Source of the DNA: Verrucomicrobiota bacterium
GTDB taxonomy: Bacteria; Verrucomicrobiota; Verrucomicrobiia; Verrucomicrobiales; DEV007
Direction of reading: 5' to 3'
Length of the DNA stretch: 64,000 nt
NCBI GenBank assembly: GCA_020630975.1
Contig: JAHDID010000003.1
Coordinates: 222,413 to 286,412 of the forward strand
The position numbers and the translations under genes were made by a program. Shown here in pieces: positions 16,070 through 25,182 of the stretch (positions are counted from its first letter, which is position 1; the number at the start of each line of letters is the position of its first letter). Under the pieces are notes generated by a model. The model was given only the letters and a program-made list of their open reading frames with translations, was not told where the DNA came from and made no database searches.

Positions 16070-17473
16070 TTACTTGATGGGGGATTTTTTCTTCACTTTA
16101 TCCCTCTCCGACTTCTCCCTAAACTCTGGCACTCCCCCCTCAGGCAACCATTTCGCCAGTTTTTCATACTGCTCACGATGGGTAGGCTCTGCTATCAGAT
16201 TGTTAAATTCATCGGGGTCATTCCGATGATCATAGAGCTCTTGGGCACCATCTTCGTAGACGATCAGTCGCCAATCGCGAGTGCGCACTGAATGATTTCC
16301 ATAGTAGGAGGATGTAATGGCAGGCCGCTCACGTGTGGCAGCCGCATCGTCGAGCTGTGGACGTAGCGATACACCATCGAGATGATCACACTGCGGTAGT
16401 CCGCAGAGATCTACCAGCGTCGGGAAGATATCGATCAAGCTAGCGGGTGCGCCGCATTTTTCGCCTGGCTCGATACCTGGACCTGCGATGAGCAATGGCA
16501 CCTGGGTCGATTCCTCCCACAGCGTGCGTTTGGCCCAGTGCTGCTTTTCACCTAAATGAAAACCGTGATCGCTCCACAACACCACGTAGGTATCATCGCT
16601 ATGCGGGCTGGCTTTCAGGGCGTCGAGCACCATGCCCACACAGTGATCGACGAAGCTGTTTGATGCCAGATAAGCCTGGGTGAGGCTGCGCTGCACACCA
16701 CCCTCCAGCACTTCCTGATGAGTCGGCGCCACTGCGTAGTCATTTATCGAGAGGAAATTCTTTGGTAAATCATCTAGATCTGTAGCCGGATTATTTGGCA
16801 AAGTGAGGGTATCGACATCGTATAGGTCAAACCACTTGGGCGGCACAAACAACGGCACATGTGGGCGAAAGAAGCCCACTGACATAAAGAACGGCTGCTC
16901 AAAGTCCTCGCTCAAAGCCGCAGCCGCTTTCTCCGCCAGACGGTAGTCGCCCATATCGGCATCGCTCTCTGGGTAGGCACCCCAGTCCCAGGCTCCGCTC
17001 CAGTGAGCTGGTCGGCTCATTGGTTTCTTGGGGCGCTTGGTCTTGTCTCTACCGAGCGGCTGGTCGATATCGCCAGACAGTCGGCCGCCAAAGCCGTGGT
17101 GAAGCACCTTACCGCCCTCGATCGTCACGTAGCCATGGTCTTTGAAGTATCGCTGGATGGTGGGCACTTTCTCGAGAGCCGGTAGCTCCTCATACTTAGG
17201 CCCGATCTCGTAGCTCCCATGACTAGTCGCAGCCAGTCCAGACATCACACTCACCCGCGAGCACGAGCACACCGGTATCGCGCAGTGAGCGTTGGCAAAG
17301 TTTCGGCCACTAGCCGCCAGCGCATCCATATGCGGCGTCTGCGCCTCGGGGTGCCCGCCGAGAAAGCCCGTCCAGTCATTCAGATCATCCACCGATATCA
17401 TCAGCACATTCGGCTTAGCGGCTGCGATAGGTACGAGGAAGAGGAGGTAGATAAAGAATAGCGCTCGGATCAT
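16070..17473 (-). CDS. secreted sulfatase, iduronate-2-sulfatase-like, with atypical active-site motif
   Basis: A 467-residue exported sulfatase. Residues 1-19 form a signal peptide (MIRALFFIYLLFLVPIAAA). NVLMISVDDLNDW supplies metal-binding Asp residues; DALAASGRNFANAHC precedes the formylglycine site. The modified Cys is expected in VCSCSRVSVMSG, reading C-S-C-S-R near residue 70. Pro, Ala or similar normally sits two places after the Cys, so Cys there is unusual. LWSDHGFHLGEKQHW and the C-terminal RTRDWRLIVYEDG region are typical of iduronate-2-sulfatase-like enzymes. It is convergent with the fusion sulfatase and divergent from the PSD1 gene. Confidence 0.9.
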   Translation of the reverse strand: MIRALFFIYLLFLVPIAAAKPNVLMISVDDLNDWTGFLGGHPEAQTPHMDALAASGRNFANAHCAIPVCSCSRVSVMSGLAATSHGSYEIGPKYEELPALEKVPTIQRYFKDHGYVTIEGGKVLHHGFGGRLSGDIDQPLGRDKTKRPKKPMSRPAHWSGAWDWGAYPESDADMGDYRLAEKAAAALSEDFEQPFFMSVGFFRPHVPLFVPPKWFDLYDVDTLTLPNNPATDLDDLPKNFLSINDYAVAPTHQEVLEGGVQRSLTQAYLASNSFVDHCVGMVLDALKASPHSDDTYVVLWSDHGFHLGEKQHWAKRTLWEESTQVPLLIAGPGIEPGEKCGAPASLIDIFPTLVDLCGLPQCDHLDGVSLRPQLDDAAATRERPAITSSYYGNHSVRTRDWRLIVYEDGAQELYDHRNDPDEFNNLIAEPTHREQYEKLAKWLPEGGVPEFREKSERDKVKKKSPIK

Positions 17474-17523
17474 CTGGGATAGAAGCTGCGCCGGAAGACA
17501 GCCCGATGCAATGCTAAGGCATC

Positions 17524-17627
17524 GCGCAAAGACGCAAAGGCAGGTCTCTCAATGACCTGACAGGTCTCTTGCTGAGAAAAGCGGTTGGGCGACAGCACCA
17601 GGCGCTCCGATCTTTGCGGCTTTGCGC
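17524..17627. repeat. intergenic inverted repeat, GCGCAAAG family, copy 2
   Basis: Arms 17524-17539 (GCGCAAAGACGCAAAG) and 17612-17627 are inverted copies with one mismatch and a 72-bp spacer. The spacer holds a short direct repeat CAGGTCTCT twice. Like copy 1, it sits between two divergent genes of the sulfatase cluster. Confidence 0.8.
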
Positions 17628-17708
17628 GAGGATCATCAGTGCCCAACTCTTAGCAGACTAGATCACGCCATGGTTTAGATCTGTTGAATCGGTTAGTTTA
17701 CCCTCGGC

Positions 17709-20492
17709 ATGGTCCATCACCGCGCCAGCTTGTTCTCTTTTGTTCTGATTTCCCTATTCGGCTTATCAAACCTCCTTTACGCCACTCCGGAGCATGCGGC
17801 GAAGCTGGAGTTTTTCGAGACGAAGATCCGACCAGCTCTGATCGAGCACTGCTACGAGTGCCACTCAGAGGAGGCTGGCAAAGACAAGGGCGGTTTGCTT
17901 CTGGATAGCCGCGCGGCTTGGATGCTAGGTGGTGACTCAGGAGCTGCGATCCTGCCCGGCAATGCCGATAACTCTCCGCTATTCGAAGCGATCAGTCGCA
18001 CGGGGACGATCCCTGAGATGCCTCCCAAGAGCCATCTACCCGATGAGGTGATTGCTGACTTTAGACGCTGGATCGAAGACGGAGCCATCGACCCTAGGGA
18101 GGGCGATGCCCCAGTACATGAGCGCGAGACCATCGATATCGAGGCGGGCCGTCAGCACTGGTCATTCCAGCCGAGACGCGAGCTGCCCATCGATACCACG
18201 ATAGATTCACTCGTTCAGCCCAGTCAGAACCGGGCCGATGGCTACCGCATGGCGCGGCGGCTATATTTGGACCTGACCGGCCTACCGCCGACCAACGCAG
18301 AGCTACAAACCTTTGTCGCGGTCTATCAGGCACAGCCCAAACAAGCTGTAGCAGAGCTAGCCGCCGAGCTGCTGGCGCGACACTCCTTCGGCGAGAAATG
18401 GGCTCGTCACTGGCTGGATATCGCTCGCTACGCCGACTCGAATGGCGGCGACTTTAACAAGACCTACCCACAAGCATGGCGCTACCGAAACTATGTGATC
18501 GATGCCTTCAATGCAGACATGCCCTACGATCAATTTCTACGCGAGCAGCTAGCTGGCGATCTGCTCCCGCATGGCTCGCCGACCGATCGCGATCGACAGC
18601 TGGTGGCCACTGGTTATCTGATGGTCGCGCCCAAGATGCTGACTGAGCGCAACAAAGCCAAGATGCACCTCGACATCGCCGATGAGCAGATCGACACCAT
18701 CGGCCGCTCACTCATGGGGCTCACCCTCGGCTGCGCGCGCTGCCACGACCATAAGTTCGACCCGATACCGACGGCTGACTACTATGCCATGACCGGTATA
18801 CTGCACAGCACCCGCACCGCCGATGCTGCAGAGAAAAACCGCGATGTGTCACACTGGGACGAGACTGGCCTATCCATCGATGCCGCTCTGCAGAAGCAAG
18901 TCGACGCCCATCGAGCCAGTCTCGACACACTAAAGGCAGAGATCAAAGCACAGGAAGCGCGCATCGAGCAGCTCCCTGAGATCGGCCAGACCCTCGACAA
19001 CGACAAAGCCAAGCAAACAGGCGCCTGGAGCAAGTCCACTCACCGCCCCGACTACTATGGCAGCAACTACCTGACCGCTCACCCCAGCAAGGGGAAAGCT
19101 GAAATCAGCTGGCAGTTCACAATCGAAACCGCGGGCCAATACGAGGTGCGCATCGCCTACGCTGGAGGCGGTAGCGGCCTAGATAAAAAAGCACCCTACC
19201 GCATCCAGCACGCCGACGGCGCAAAGGAGCTGAAGATCGATCAAAGCAAGAAGCCTCCGATTCGCGATACCTGGCTATCACTCGGGCAGTATCGATTTGA
19301 GAAAGAGGCCACCATCTCGCTAACGAATCACGGCACCTCTGCCTACATCATCGCCGATGCCGTGCAGCTGATCCCCGTGAGCGACGCCGATAAAGATACC
19401 GGCGAGCGGGGCGAAGCGGAAAAGCAGCTAACACAACTGCAGAAAAAACTAAAAGATCAGGAGGGCAAAGCCCCAAAACTACCGATGGCCATGGCTGCGG
19501 CTGATCTACTCGAGCGTGAGCGATTTGGCGACTTAGCTATCCGTATCCGCGGCGAAGTCGCCAATCTCGGACCTATCGCAGAGCGCGGCTTTCTACAGGT
19601 CGCCTACTATCCCGGTCAGCCTGAGCCGGAGATCAGCGATAAAGAATCGGGCCGACTACAGATGGCCGACTGGATCGTGCACCCCGATCACCCGCTCACC
19701 GCACGAGTCATGGCCAATCGCGTCTGGCAGCACCTTTTCGGTAAAGGCATCGTAGAGACCGTGGACAACTTTGGCCTACTCGGCGCCGAGCCCACCCACC
19801 CCGAGCTACTCGACTACCTAGCGACTCGACTAGTGGAGAATGATTGGTCGATCAAAGCACTAATCTCAGAGATCGTCACCTCCGATACCTATCAGCAAGC
19901 TGCCCGCACTGCTACCGATGATGATCCGAGCAATAGCCGCCTCCAGCACCAGAACCGCCGCCCCGCACCGGCCGAGACCATCCGCGACTCGATACTCGCC
20001 ATAGCAGGGCAGCTGGATAGCGAGCGGCAGCTCTCCACTATCGCCCACCTCGGTCGCTATGCGATCGAGACCTCTGGTAAGCGAGATGCCTCGCTAGGCA
20101 AACTACATGAGCTGCGCCACCGCGCCATTTATCTCCCCGTAGTCCGAGGCGCACTGCCGCCGACTCTAGCGATATTCGACATGGCCAATCCCGACCTCGT
20201 CACGGGACAGCGCGCCGCCACCAATGTGCCGAGCCAAGCGCTATACTTGATGAACTCCCCGCTAGTCATAGAAATGTCTGAACTGACTAGCAAGAATCTA
20301 CTAAAGGACGACCCTAGTATAGAGACCGCGATCACCCGAGCCTACCTAACCATCCTCTGTCGCAAGCCCAGCTCCGGCGATTTAGCCCTGGCTCAGCAGT
20401 ACATCGAGTCCACGCCTGATGGGTTGGAGGCGGGTATGTCTAGTTTGGTTCAGGTTTTGTTTGGCTCAGCAGAGTTCCGGTTTATTGAATAA
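17709..20492 (+). CDS. PSCyt1-DUF1549-DUF1553 protein with golvesin-type domain
   Basis: A 927-residue exported PVC-type protein. Residues 1-25 form a signal peptide. A PSCyt1 domain carries a c-heme motif C48-Y-E-C51-H52 and IPEMPPKS with a possible Met ligand. DUF1549 (PSCyt2) follows at ~170-375: ARRLYLDLTGLPPT, EKWARHWLDIARYADSNG, CARCHDHKFDPI. A coiled coil precedes a ~120-residue golvesin C-terminal/xanthan-lyase-like beta domain at ~434-556 (GAWSKSTHR ... ADAVQLIP). DUF1553 (PSD1) fills the C-terminus (LTARVMANRVWQHLFGKGIVETVDNFG, RRPAPAETIRDSIL). Such proteins usually precede a DUF1501 gene, absent here. The function is unproven; association with sulfatases suggests a role in polysaccharide breakdown. 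Confidence 0.9.
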   Translation: MVHHRASLFSFVLISLFGLSNLLYATPEHAAKLEFFETKIRPALIEHCYECHSEEAGKDKGGLLLDSRAAWMLGGDSGAAILPGNADNSPLFEAISRTGTIPEMPPKSHLPDEVIADFRRWIEDGAIDPREGDAPVHERETIDIEAGRQHWSFQPRRELPIDTTIDSLVQPSQNRADGYRMARRLYLDLTGLPPTNAELQTFVAVYQAQPKQAVAELAAELLARHSFGEKWARHWLDIARYADSNGGDFNKTYPQAWRYRNYVIDAFNADMPYDQFLREQLAGDLLPHGSPTDRDRQLVATGYLMVAPKMLTERNKAKMHLDIADEQIDTIGRSLMGLTLGCARCHDHKFDPIPTADYYAMTGILHSTRTADAAEKNRDVSHWDETGLSIDAALQKQVDAHRASLDTLKAEIKAQEARIEQLPEIGQTLDNDKAKQTGAWSKSTHRPDYYGSNYLTAHPSKGKAEISWQFTIETAGQYEVRIAYAGGGSGLDKKAPYRIQHADGAKELKIDQSKKPPIRDTWLSLGQYRFEKEATISLTNHGTSAYIIADAVQLIPVSDADKDTGERGEAEKQLTQLQKKLKDQEGKAPKLPMAMAAADLLERERFGDLAIRIRGEVANLGPIAERGFLQVAYYPGQPEPEISDKESGRLQMADWIVHPDHPLTARVMANRVWQHLFGKGIVETVDNFGLLGAEPTHPELLDYLATRLVENDWSIKALISEIVTSDTYQQAARTATDDDPSNSRLQHQNRRPAPAETIRDSILAIAGQLDSERQLSTIAHLGRYAIETSGKRDASLGKLHELRHRAIYLPVVRGALPPTLAIFDMANPDLVTGQRAATNVPSQALYLMNSPLVIEMSELTSKNLLKDDPSIETAITRAYLTILCRKPSSGDLALAQQYIESTPDGLEAGMSSLVQVLFGSAEFRFIE

Positions 20493-20535
20493 GTACGGTT
20501 GCGCCAAGGTTCTTTTCTGTGTGATCAATCACCAT

Positions 20536-21663
20536 CTAGCCTCGTCGCTCTGGGTATAGCCCCAGAACCGATTCAGCGTTTGCTTCGCAGATCCCTCGCT
20601 CTGTGATTAGGCCTGTTATCAGGCGACGCGGAGTCACATCAAAGGCGTAATTCGCCACGCCGCTGCCGGGCGATACGATATGTAGTTCGCTTTCATCCCC
20701 CTTACCATCTCCAGCGATACCCGTCATCACAGACACCTCTGTGCCATCGCGCTGCTCGATCGGTATATCCGCTACACCGTCCTCGATCTCCCAGTCGAAT
20801 GTCGACGACGGCAGTGCCACATAAAATGGGATATCATTGTCCTTGGCCGCCAAAGCCTTTAGGTATGTGCCAATCTTGTTGGCGACATCGCCAGTGTAGG
20901 TGGTGCGATCGGTGCCAGTGATGACCATATCGACCATGCCGTGCTGCATGAGGTGGCCACCGACATTGTCGACGATCACAGTGTGTGGCACGCCATGCTG
21001 GTGCAGCTCCCAGGCTGTGAGGCGAGCCCCCTGATTGCGAGGCCGTGTCTCGTCTACCCAGACATGGACAGGTATGCCTGCATCGTGAGCGGCATAGATG
21101 GGTGCCGTAGCCGATCCGTGATCGACAAATGCCAGCCAGCCCGCATTGCAGTGGGTCAATATGTTTACAGGCTCGCCTGCAGGCTTATCAGTAGCCAGCT
21201 TCTCGATGATCGAGCGGCCATGCTCGCCGATCGAGCGGCACCAGTCGGCATCTTCGTCGGCTATGGTTTGGGCTAGCTCCCGAGCAGCGGCTACCTTGGC
21301 CTCGATGTCACTCTCCGCCTTGATGCGGTCCAGTACGCGATCGACTGCCCACTTCAAGTTCATCGCCGTGGGACGAGTCGCGACCAGTTGGTCAGCTTTG
21401 GTCTGCAGCGCTTTTTGGAAGTCACTCTCCCGAGCCGCTTCGTAGGCCGCGACATACATGCCATGTGCCGCTACTGCTCCAATACACCCGGCACCTCGCA
21501 CATGCATATCAGCGATAGCAGTGGCGACTTGAGCTGTAGTGCTAAGCTCTTCGATCTCAAAGCGAAATGGTAGCCACCGCTGATCGATGATCTGTACCAC
21601 GCCAGGTCGAGCTTTTTCATCGTCTAGCCATACGGTACGGTAGGGTTTGCCATCTACATTCAT
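20536..21663 (-). CDS. mtnA: S-methyl-5-thioribose-1-phosphate isomerase
   Basis: A 375-residue cytosolic enzyme of methionine salvage that isomerises 5-methylthioribose-1-phosphate to the ribulose form. Family motifs are present: MHVRGAGCIGA (usual RGAPAIG), ILTHCNAG with the catalytic Cys, and VITGTDRT with the catalytic Asp (GADR in many members), followed by GDVANKIGTYLKALAA. The DNMAA motif reads DNVGG here, and GADR reads GTDR. These shifts fit a divergent branch of MtnA or a related aldose-phosphate isomerase. No other mtn gene lies nearby. It is convergent with the PSD1 gene. Length and start (ATG 21663) are normal. Confidence 0.85.
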   Translation of the reverse strand: MNVDGKPYRTVWLDDEKARPGVVQIIDQRWLPFRFEIEELSTTAQVATAIADMHVRGAGCIGAVAAHGMYVAAYEAARESDFQKALQTKADQLVATRPTAMNLKWAVDRVLDRIKAESDIEAKVAAARELAQTIADEDADWCRSIGEHGRSIIEKLATDKPAGEPVNILTHCNAGWLAFVDHGSATAPIYAAHDAGIPVHVWVDETRPRNQGARLTAWELHQHGVPHTVIVDNVGGHLMQHGMVDMVITGTDRTTYTGDVANKIGTYLKALAAKDNDIPFYVALPSSTFDWEIEDGVADIPIEQRDGTEVSVMTGIAGDGKGDESELHIVSPGSGVANYAFDVTPRRLITGLITERGICEANAESVLGLYPERRG

Positions 21664-21751
21664 GCCTCACTATGCATCAGTGCAGCGAATTGTGAAAATC
21701 TCGATCACCCGTCTTCTGCTGTAGAAAATTTCTGCAGCGCACAGGGATCAA

Positions 21752-23623
21752 TCACTCGCTCACTGCCGAAAGATCGATCTTGATCCTTTGGTTGGGGTAG
21801 ATCTTCTCTTTGATCTCGATCGGGCGAGTGGCCTGTGGTGGGTAGATATCGATTTGCTCGATCCAGTCGGCGTAGCCGACTCCTACGGTGAGTCGCGGCA
21901 GCGCACCTGTGGTCCGGTGGATGGGCTGTAGTACCCAGTCGGTATCGCGGGTGAGTAGCGATACCTTAGTCCCAGGCGAGTGATGAGAAAAGTCCAGCTC
22001 GAGCCAGCCATTGGTGTAGCCCTCTCCCTCTAGCCAATGCGCAGGACGATCGGTGCCGTCTGCCATAAAGATATCGATGGCTCCATCGCTATCCAGATCG
22101 GTGATGCACACATCGCTAGGTGAGTCGAGGTAGGTGAGACGACTGGCGCGCGATACCTCGCGAAAGTGGATGCCGCCACGATTCCAGAAAGCCCGATTGA
22201 ATGCCATATCCCCAGTGACGACAAAGACATCCTCGAAGCCATCCTGATCGAGATCCACCGCATGGATCGAGCGCACATCCTCGACCTGTTGCAGGCCGCT
22301 GCCATCGGTCACCTCTACCCAGAGGTCTTCGCCATCATTCTGAAAAAGTCGCAAGTGGCTCTCCTCGATGCGGCTACCACCAGTCTCGATATTTTCAGCG
22401 ATCAGCGCCTCGATCTCCTCGGTACGACGGCCGGTGAGCACGTCCAGATCGCCATCGTTATCAAAGTCCAGCGTCTCGATGACCAAGTCTGGCTCGGCGA
22501 GAGGCAGCGCTGTCTTGCGAGCCTCAAATCGCCACTGCAGCGGCGCAGAGGATGCCACGCTGAAGAGTATCTGATCATTGCGCTTATCCAGCGATAGGAA
22601 GAAATCGATATAAGTGTCGTTATCCAGATCGGCCACTTTGAGCGACTGGACGCCGCTCGGTATCCACAGATCGATGTCGTAGGCTATGTCCTCAAATTTG
22701 CCCACCTCGGTCTGGCGGTAGAGAGCCAGCGGGTGATCGCGATTGCCGACGACGATGTCGATCATACCATCCTGATCGTAGTCGACCCACTCGACAGCAG
22801 CTGTATCGCTAAACGTGAGCAAGCCAGCCTCGATCGTGACATCGGTGAAAGACCCGCCACCATCATTTCGCAGCAGCGAGTTGGGCATATTGTAGCTGCG
22901 CCCGACGAAGAGATCGGCATCGCCATCGTTATCGAAATCTGCCGCACGCAGGATATCGCCGGGCTGCCCGCCGATCGCATCGATCAGACCGACTAGCTCG
23001 AGCTCGCCGGTATTGCCTAGCTGCCACATCTTGGCACCACCATCGCTGATCAGCTCTAGGCGATCAGTAGCGGTATCGAAATCTGCCGCCGCCACAGGGC
23101 CCTGCAGCTCCTCAGATGTGCGGCTCTGCAGCTTCACCGGAAAGTTCTCTGTCTTCAGCCTGGGCACCACCTTGAAGCGCAGCTCAGGGTCGATCTCCTT
23201 CACGCCTAGGCCCGAGCTGGCCAGATTGTACCGCCAGAGGTCGACAGGGCTAGGCTCGCCTTTGTTGCCAGCTTCGATATTCTCGACAAAACGGCGCAGT
23301 GTCAGCTCATTCACGGGCTTGGCCGAGTCGGAAAATGGGAATGCCTCGCGCGGCATACTGCGGGCCAGAGAGGTAGCCGAGGATAGCTGCGAGTGCGAGT
23401 CGGGCAGTAGCGGCTTGGCTTCCGCTAGGATACTCTCCATCGATTTTCCCTTAAACTCGAGAAAACGGATCAGATCGTAGCGCTCAGGACGGGTCAGCGG
23501 CTTGGACCATGGATTGATGCCCGACGGCTTGCTGGAGCTGTTACGCTTCCAGGGTCGGCTGAGCAGCAGCACCACAAATAGAATGGATGCTGCTAGGATG
23601 ATGACGGCATTGCGAGTGGTCAT
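21752..23623 (-). CDS. membrane-anchored FG-GAP/VCBS protein with ASPIC/UnbV C-terminus
   Basis: A 623-residue protein from the ATG at 23623; a GTG 42 bp upstream would bury the signal anchor. Residues ~5-22 (AVIILAASILFVVLLLS) form an N-terminal anchor. A helical region follows to ~170. Residues ~175-540 form an FG-GAP beta-propeller with several calcium-binding loops of DxDxDGxxD type: DFDNDGDADLF, DYDQDGMIDI, DLDNDTYIDFF, DFDNDGDLDV, DLDQDGFEDVF, DLDSDGAIDIF. The C-terminal ~90 residues (NGWLELDF ... TVGVGYADWIEQIDIYPP) match the ASPIC/UnbV domain. Such proteins are exported and common in PVC bacteria; the role is unknown. It is divergent from the transporter gene. Confidence 0.88.
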   Translation of the reverse strand: MTTRNAVIILAASILFVVLLLSRPWKRNSSSKPSGINPWSKPLTRPERYDLIRFLEFKGKSMESILAEAKPLLPDSHSQLSSATSLARSMPREAFPFSDSAKPVNELTLRRFVENIEAGNKGEPSPVDLWRYNLASSGLGVKEIDPELRFKVVPRLKTENFPVKLQSRTSEELQGPVAAADFDTATDRLELISDGGAKMWQLGNTGELELVGLIDAIGGQPGDILRAADFDNDGDADLFVGRSYNMPNSLLRNDGGGSFTDVTIEAGLLTFSDTAAVEWVDYDQDGMIDIVVGNRDHPLALYRQTEVGKFEDIAYDIDLWIPSGVQSLKVADLDNDTYIDFFLSLDKRNDQILFSVASSAPLQWRFEARKTALPLAEPDLVIETLDFDNDGDLDVLTGRRTEEIEALIAENIETGGSRIEESHLRLFQNDGEDLWVEVTDGSGLQQVEDVRSIHAVDLDQDGFEDVFVVTGDMAFNRAFWNRGGIHFREVSRASRLTYLDSPSDVCITDLDSDGAIDIFMADGTDRPAHWLEGEGYTNGWLELDFSHHSPGTKVSLLTRDTDWVLQPIHRTTGALPRLTVGVGYADWIEQIDIYPPQATRPIEIKEKIYPNQRIKIDLSAVSE

Positions 23624-23810
23624 GGACAATGATGAAAACGAAGAAGGAGGAAGGTCGGCGGTCACTATGCCCGTGGCAACCGGTGCGCCAAATTAATTTT
23701 CGGATTCTGCTAGTCTAAGACATCAGAAAATTTGACTCAGTAGAAAATTTCTAAATAGTCAACTCTTCCGGCGACTTTGACCGGCCTTGCTCTTTCTCCT
23801 CTATCTCATT

Positions 23811-25169
23811 ATGTCTGAACCAGAAGCCCATGCCGAGTATCCCGTAGCCCGCCCTTGGCGATCGCTGCACACGGTGCTTTTCGTCCAGACGCAGAATGCC
23901 TTTAACGACAACTTCCTCAAAGGCGTGCTCATCGCGCTCGCGATCATCGCGGCTCAGGGGCAGGTACTCGGCAAGTATGCGGCCAATATCTTGGCAGGCT
24001 GCATCCCTCTGGCGTTTCTCACTTTCTCACCGCTAGCGGGCTACGTGTCCGACCGCTACTCAAAGCGGGACGTGCTATTCTGGTGTATCGTCGCCCAGCT
24101 CGGCATCCTCGTCCTCACGATCTACAGCGTCTATGCACGCAGTCTATATCTCGGGCTATTTTGCCTGTTCATCCTTTCGGTCCAGTCGACGTTTTTCAGT
24201 CCATCGAAACAAGGCATCCTCAAAGAGCTAGTCGGCTCTAAGAGTCTCGTTTTCGCCAATGGTATGCTACAGATGTTCACCAATCTAGCCGCACTCAGCG
24301 GCGCTGCGCTGGGAGCCTATTGGTTTGGCATCCGCCAAAAGGCCCTACAGGCAGGTGCCGATCCAGCCTTCACAGATACCGAGGCCCAGGCATTCGCCAT
24401 CGACAATGCCTGGGTATCCGCCATGCTGCCGATCTTGGTGATCCTGTTTTTCGCAGTCCTGCCACTAGCGATGCGCTGGCTAGTCTGCCGGACACCCGCA
24501 TTCCCGACACGACTCACCCCGGGCATCCTCGTGGCACATATCACCAATATGGGCCTACTGTTTCGCACCGGCCCCGCTATGCGAAAAGCTGCGATCGGTG
24601 TGGCTTTCTACTGGTTTTTAGCCACCTTTTTCTCCGTGCTATTGATCAATATCGGTCCTGTCATGTATCCTAATGTGAGCGATGGCGATTCGGCTATAGA
24701 GACCTCTCGCATCACTTGGATCCTCGGTGGAGGTTTGATCCTCGGCGGCCTATCCGTCGCTATCGTCGGCAGAAAAGGTATCAATCTCAAGATAGCCGTC
24801 ATCGGACTCATCACCCTCGCGATCCTACTCGCCGTCACCGCCTTTGCCCCGCTAGGTACGACGCCATTCTACATCCTATTTTTCTTGCTCGGTTTTACGG
24901 GTATGTTCTTCCTCGTACCGATGAGCTCGCTGATGCAGGATATCGCGCCCAATGAGACCAGAGGCAAAGTGATGGGGGCATCCGCTGTCTTTGTCGCCAT
25001 CTGCGGGCTCACCTCTCTAGGACTATCATCTTTTCTCACCTACATCGGACTGCATCCGAGCCAGCAGATGTTGGTTTTCGTAGTTCCTTCTCTCCTGATT
25101 GCCTGGTATGTTTACCCACTCGTCCGCATCCACCGCGAGATGCGAGCGAGTGCCGCATCGACCACCTAA
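23811..25169 (+). CDS. MFS transporter, lysophospholipid transporter (LplT)-like
   Basis: A 452-residue integral membrane protein from the ATG at 23811; a TTG 24 bp upstream is less likely. About 12 hydrophobic segments are visible. The N-terminal FVQTQNAFNDNFLKGVL and GYVSDRYSKRDVLFW (the MFS loop 2-3 signature) match the LplT-like branch of the superfamily. The stop precedes the acyltransferase start by 13 bp, and LplT-type transporters are normally encoded with, or fused to, Aas-type acyltransferase/acyl-ACP synthetases. It would bring lysophospholipid across the inner membrane for re-acylation. Confidence 0.85.
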   Translation: MSEPEAHAEYPVARPWRSLHTVLFVQTQNAFNDNFLKGVLIALAIIAAQGQVLGKYAANILAGCIPLAFLTFSPLAGYVSDRYSKRDVLFWCIVAQLGILVLTIYSVYARSLYLGLFCLFILSVQSTFFSPSKQGILKELVGSKSLVFANGMLQMFTNLAALSGAALGAYWFGIRQKALQAGADPAFTDTEAQAFAIDNAWVSAMLPILVILFFAVLPLAMRWLVCRTPAFPTRLTPGILVAHITNMGLLFRTGPAMRKAAIGVAFYWFLATFFSVLLINIGPVMYPNVSDGDSAIETSRITWILGGGLILGGLSVAIVGRKGINLKIAVIGLITLAILLAVTAFAPLGTTPFYILFFLLGFTGMFFLVPMSSLMQDIAPNETRGKVMGASAVFVAICGLTSLGLSSFLTYIGLHPSQQMLVFVVPSLLIAWYVYPLVRIHREMRASAASTT

Positions 25170-25182
25170 AGCCTGCCACTCT

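Noticed and set aside
20536..21663. Translation initiation factor eIF2B-like subunit
   Set aside because: MtnA and eIF2B share a fold, but the THCNAG and GTDR catalytic motifs and the length point to the isomerase.
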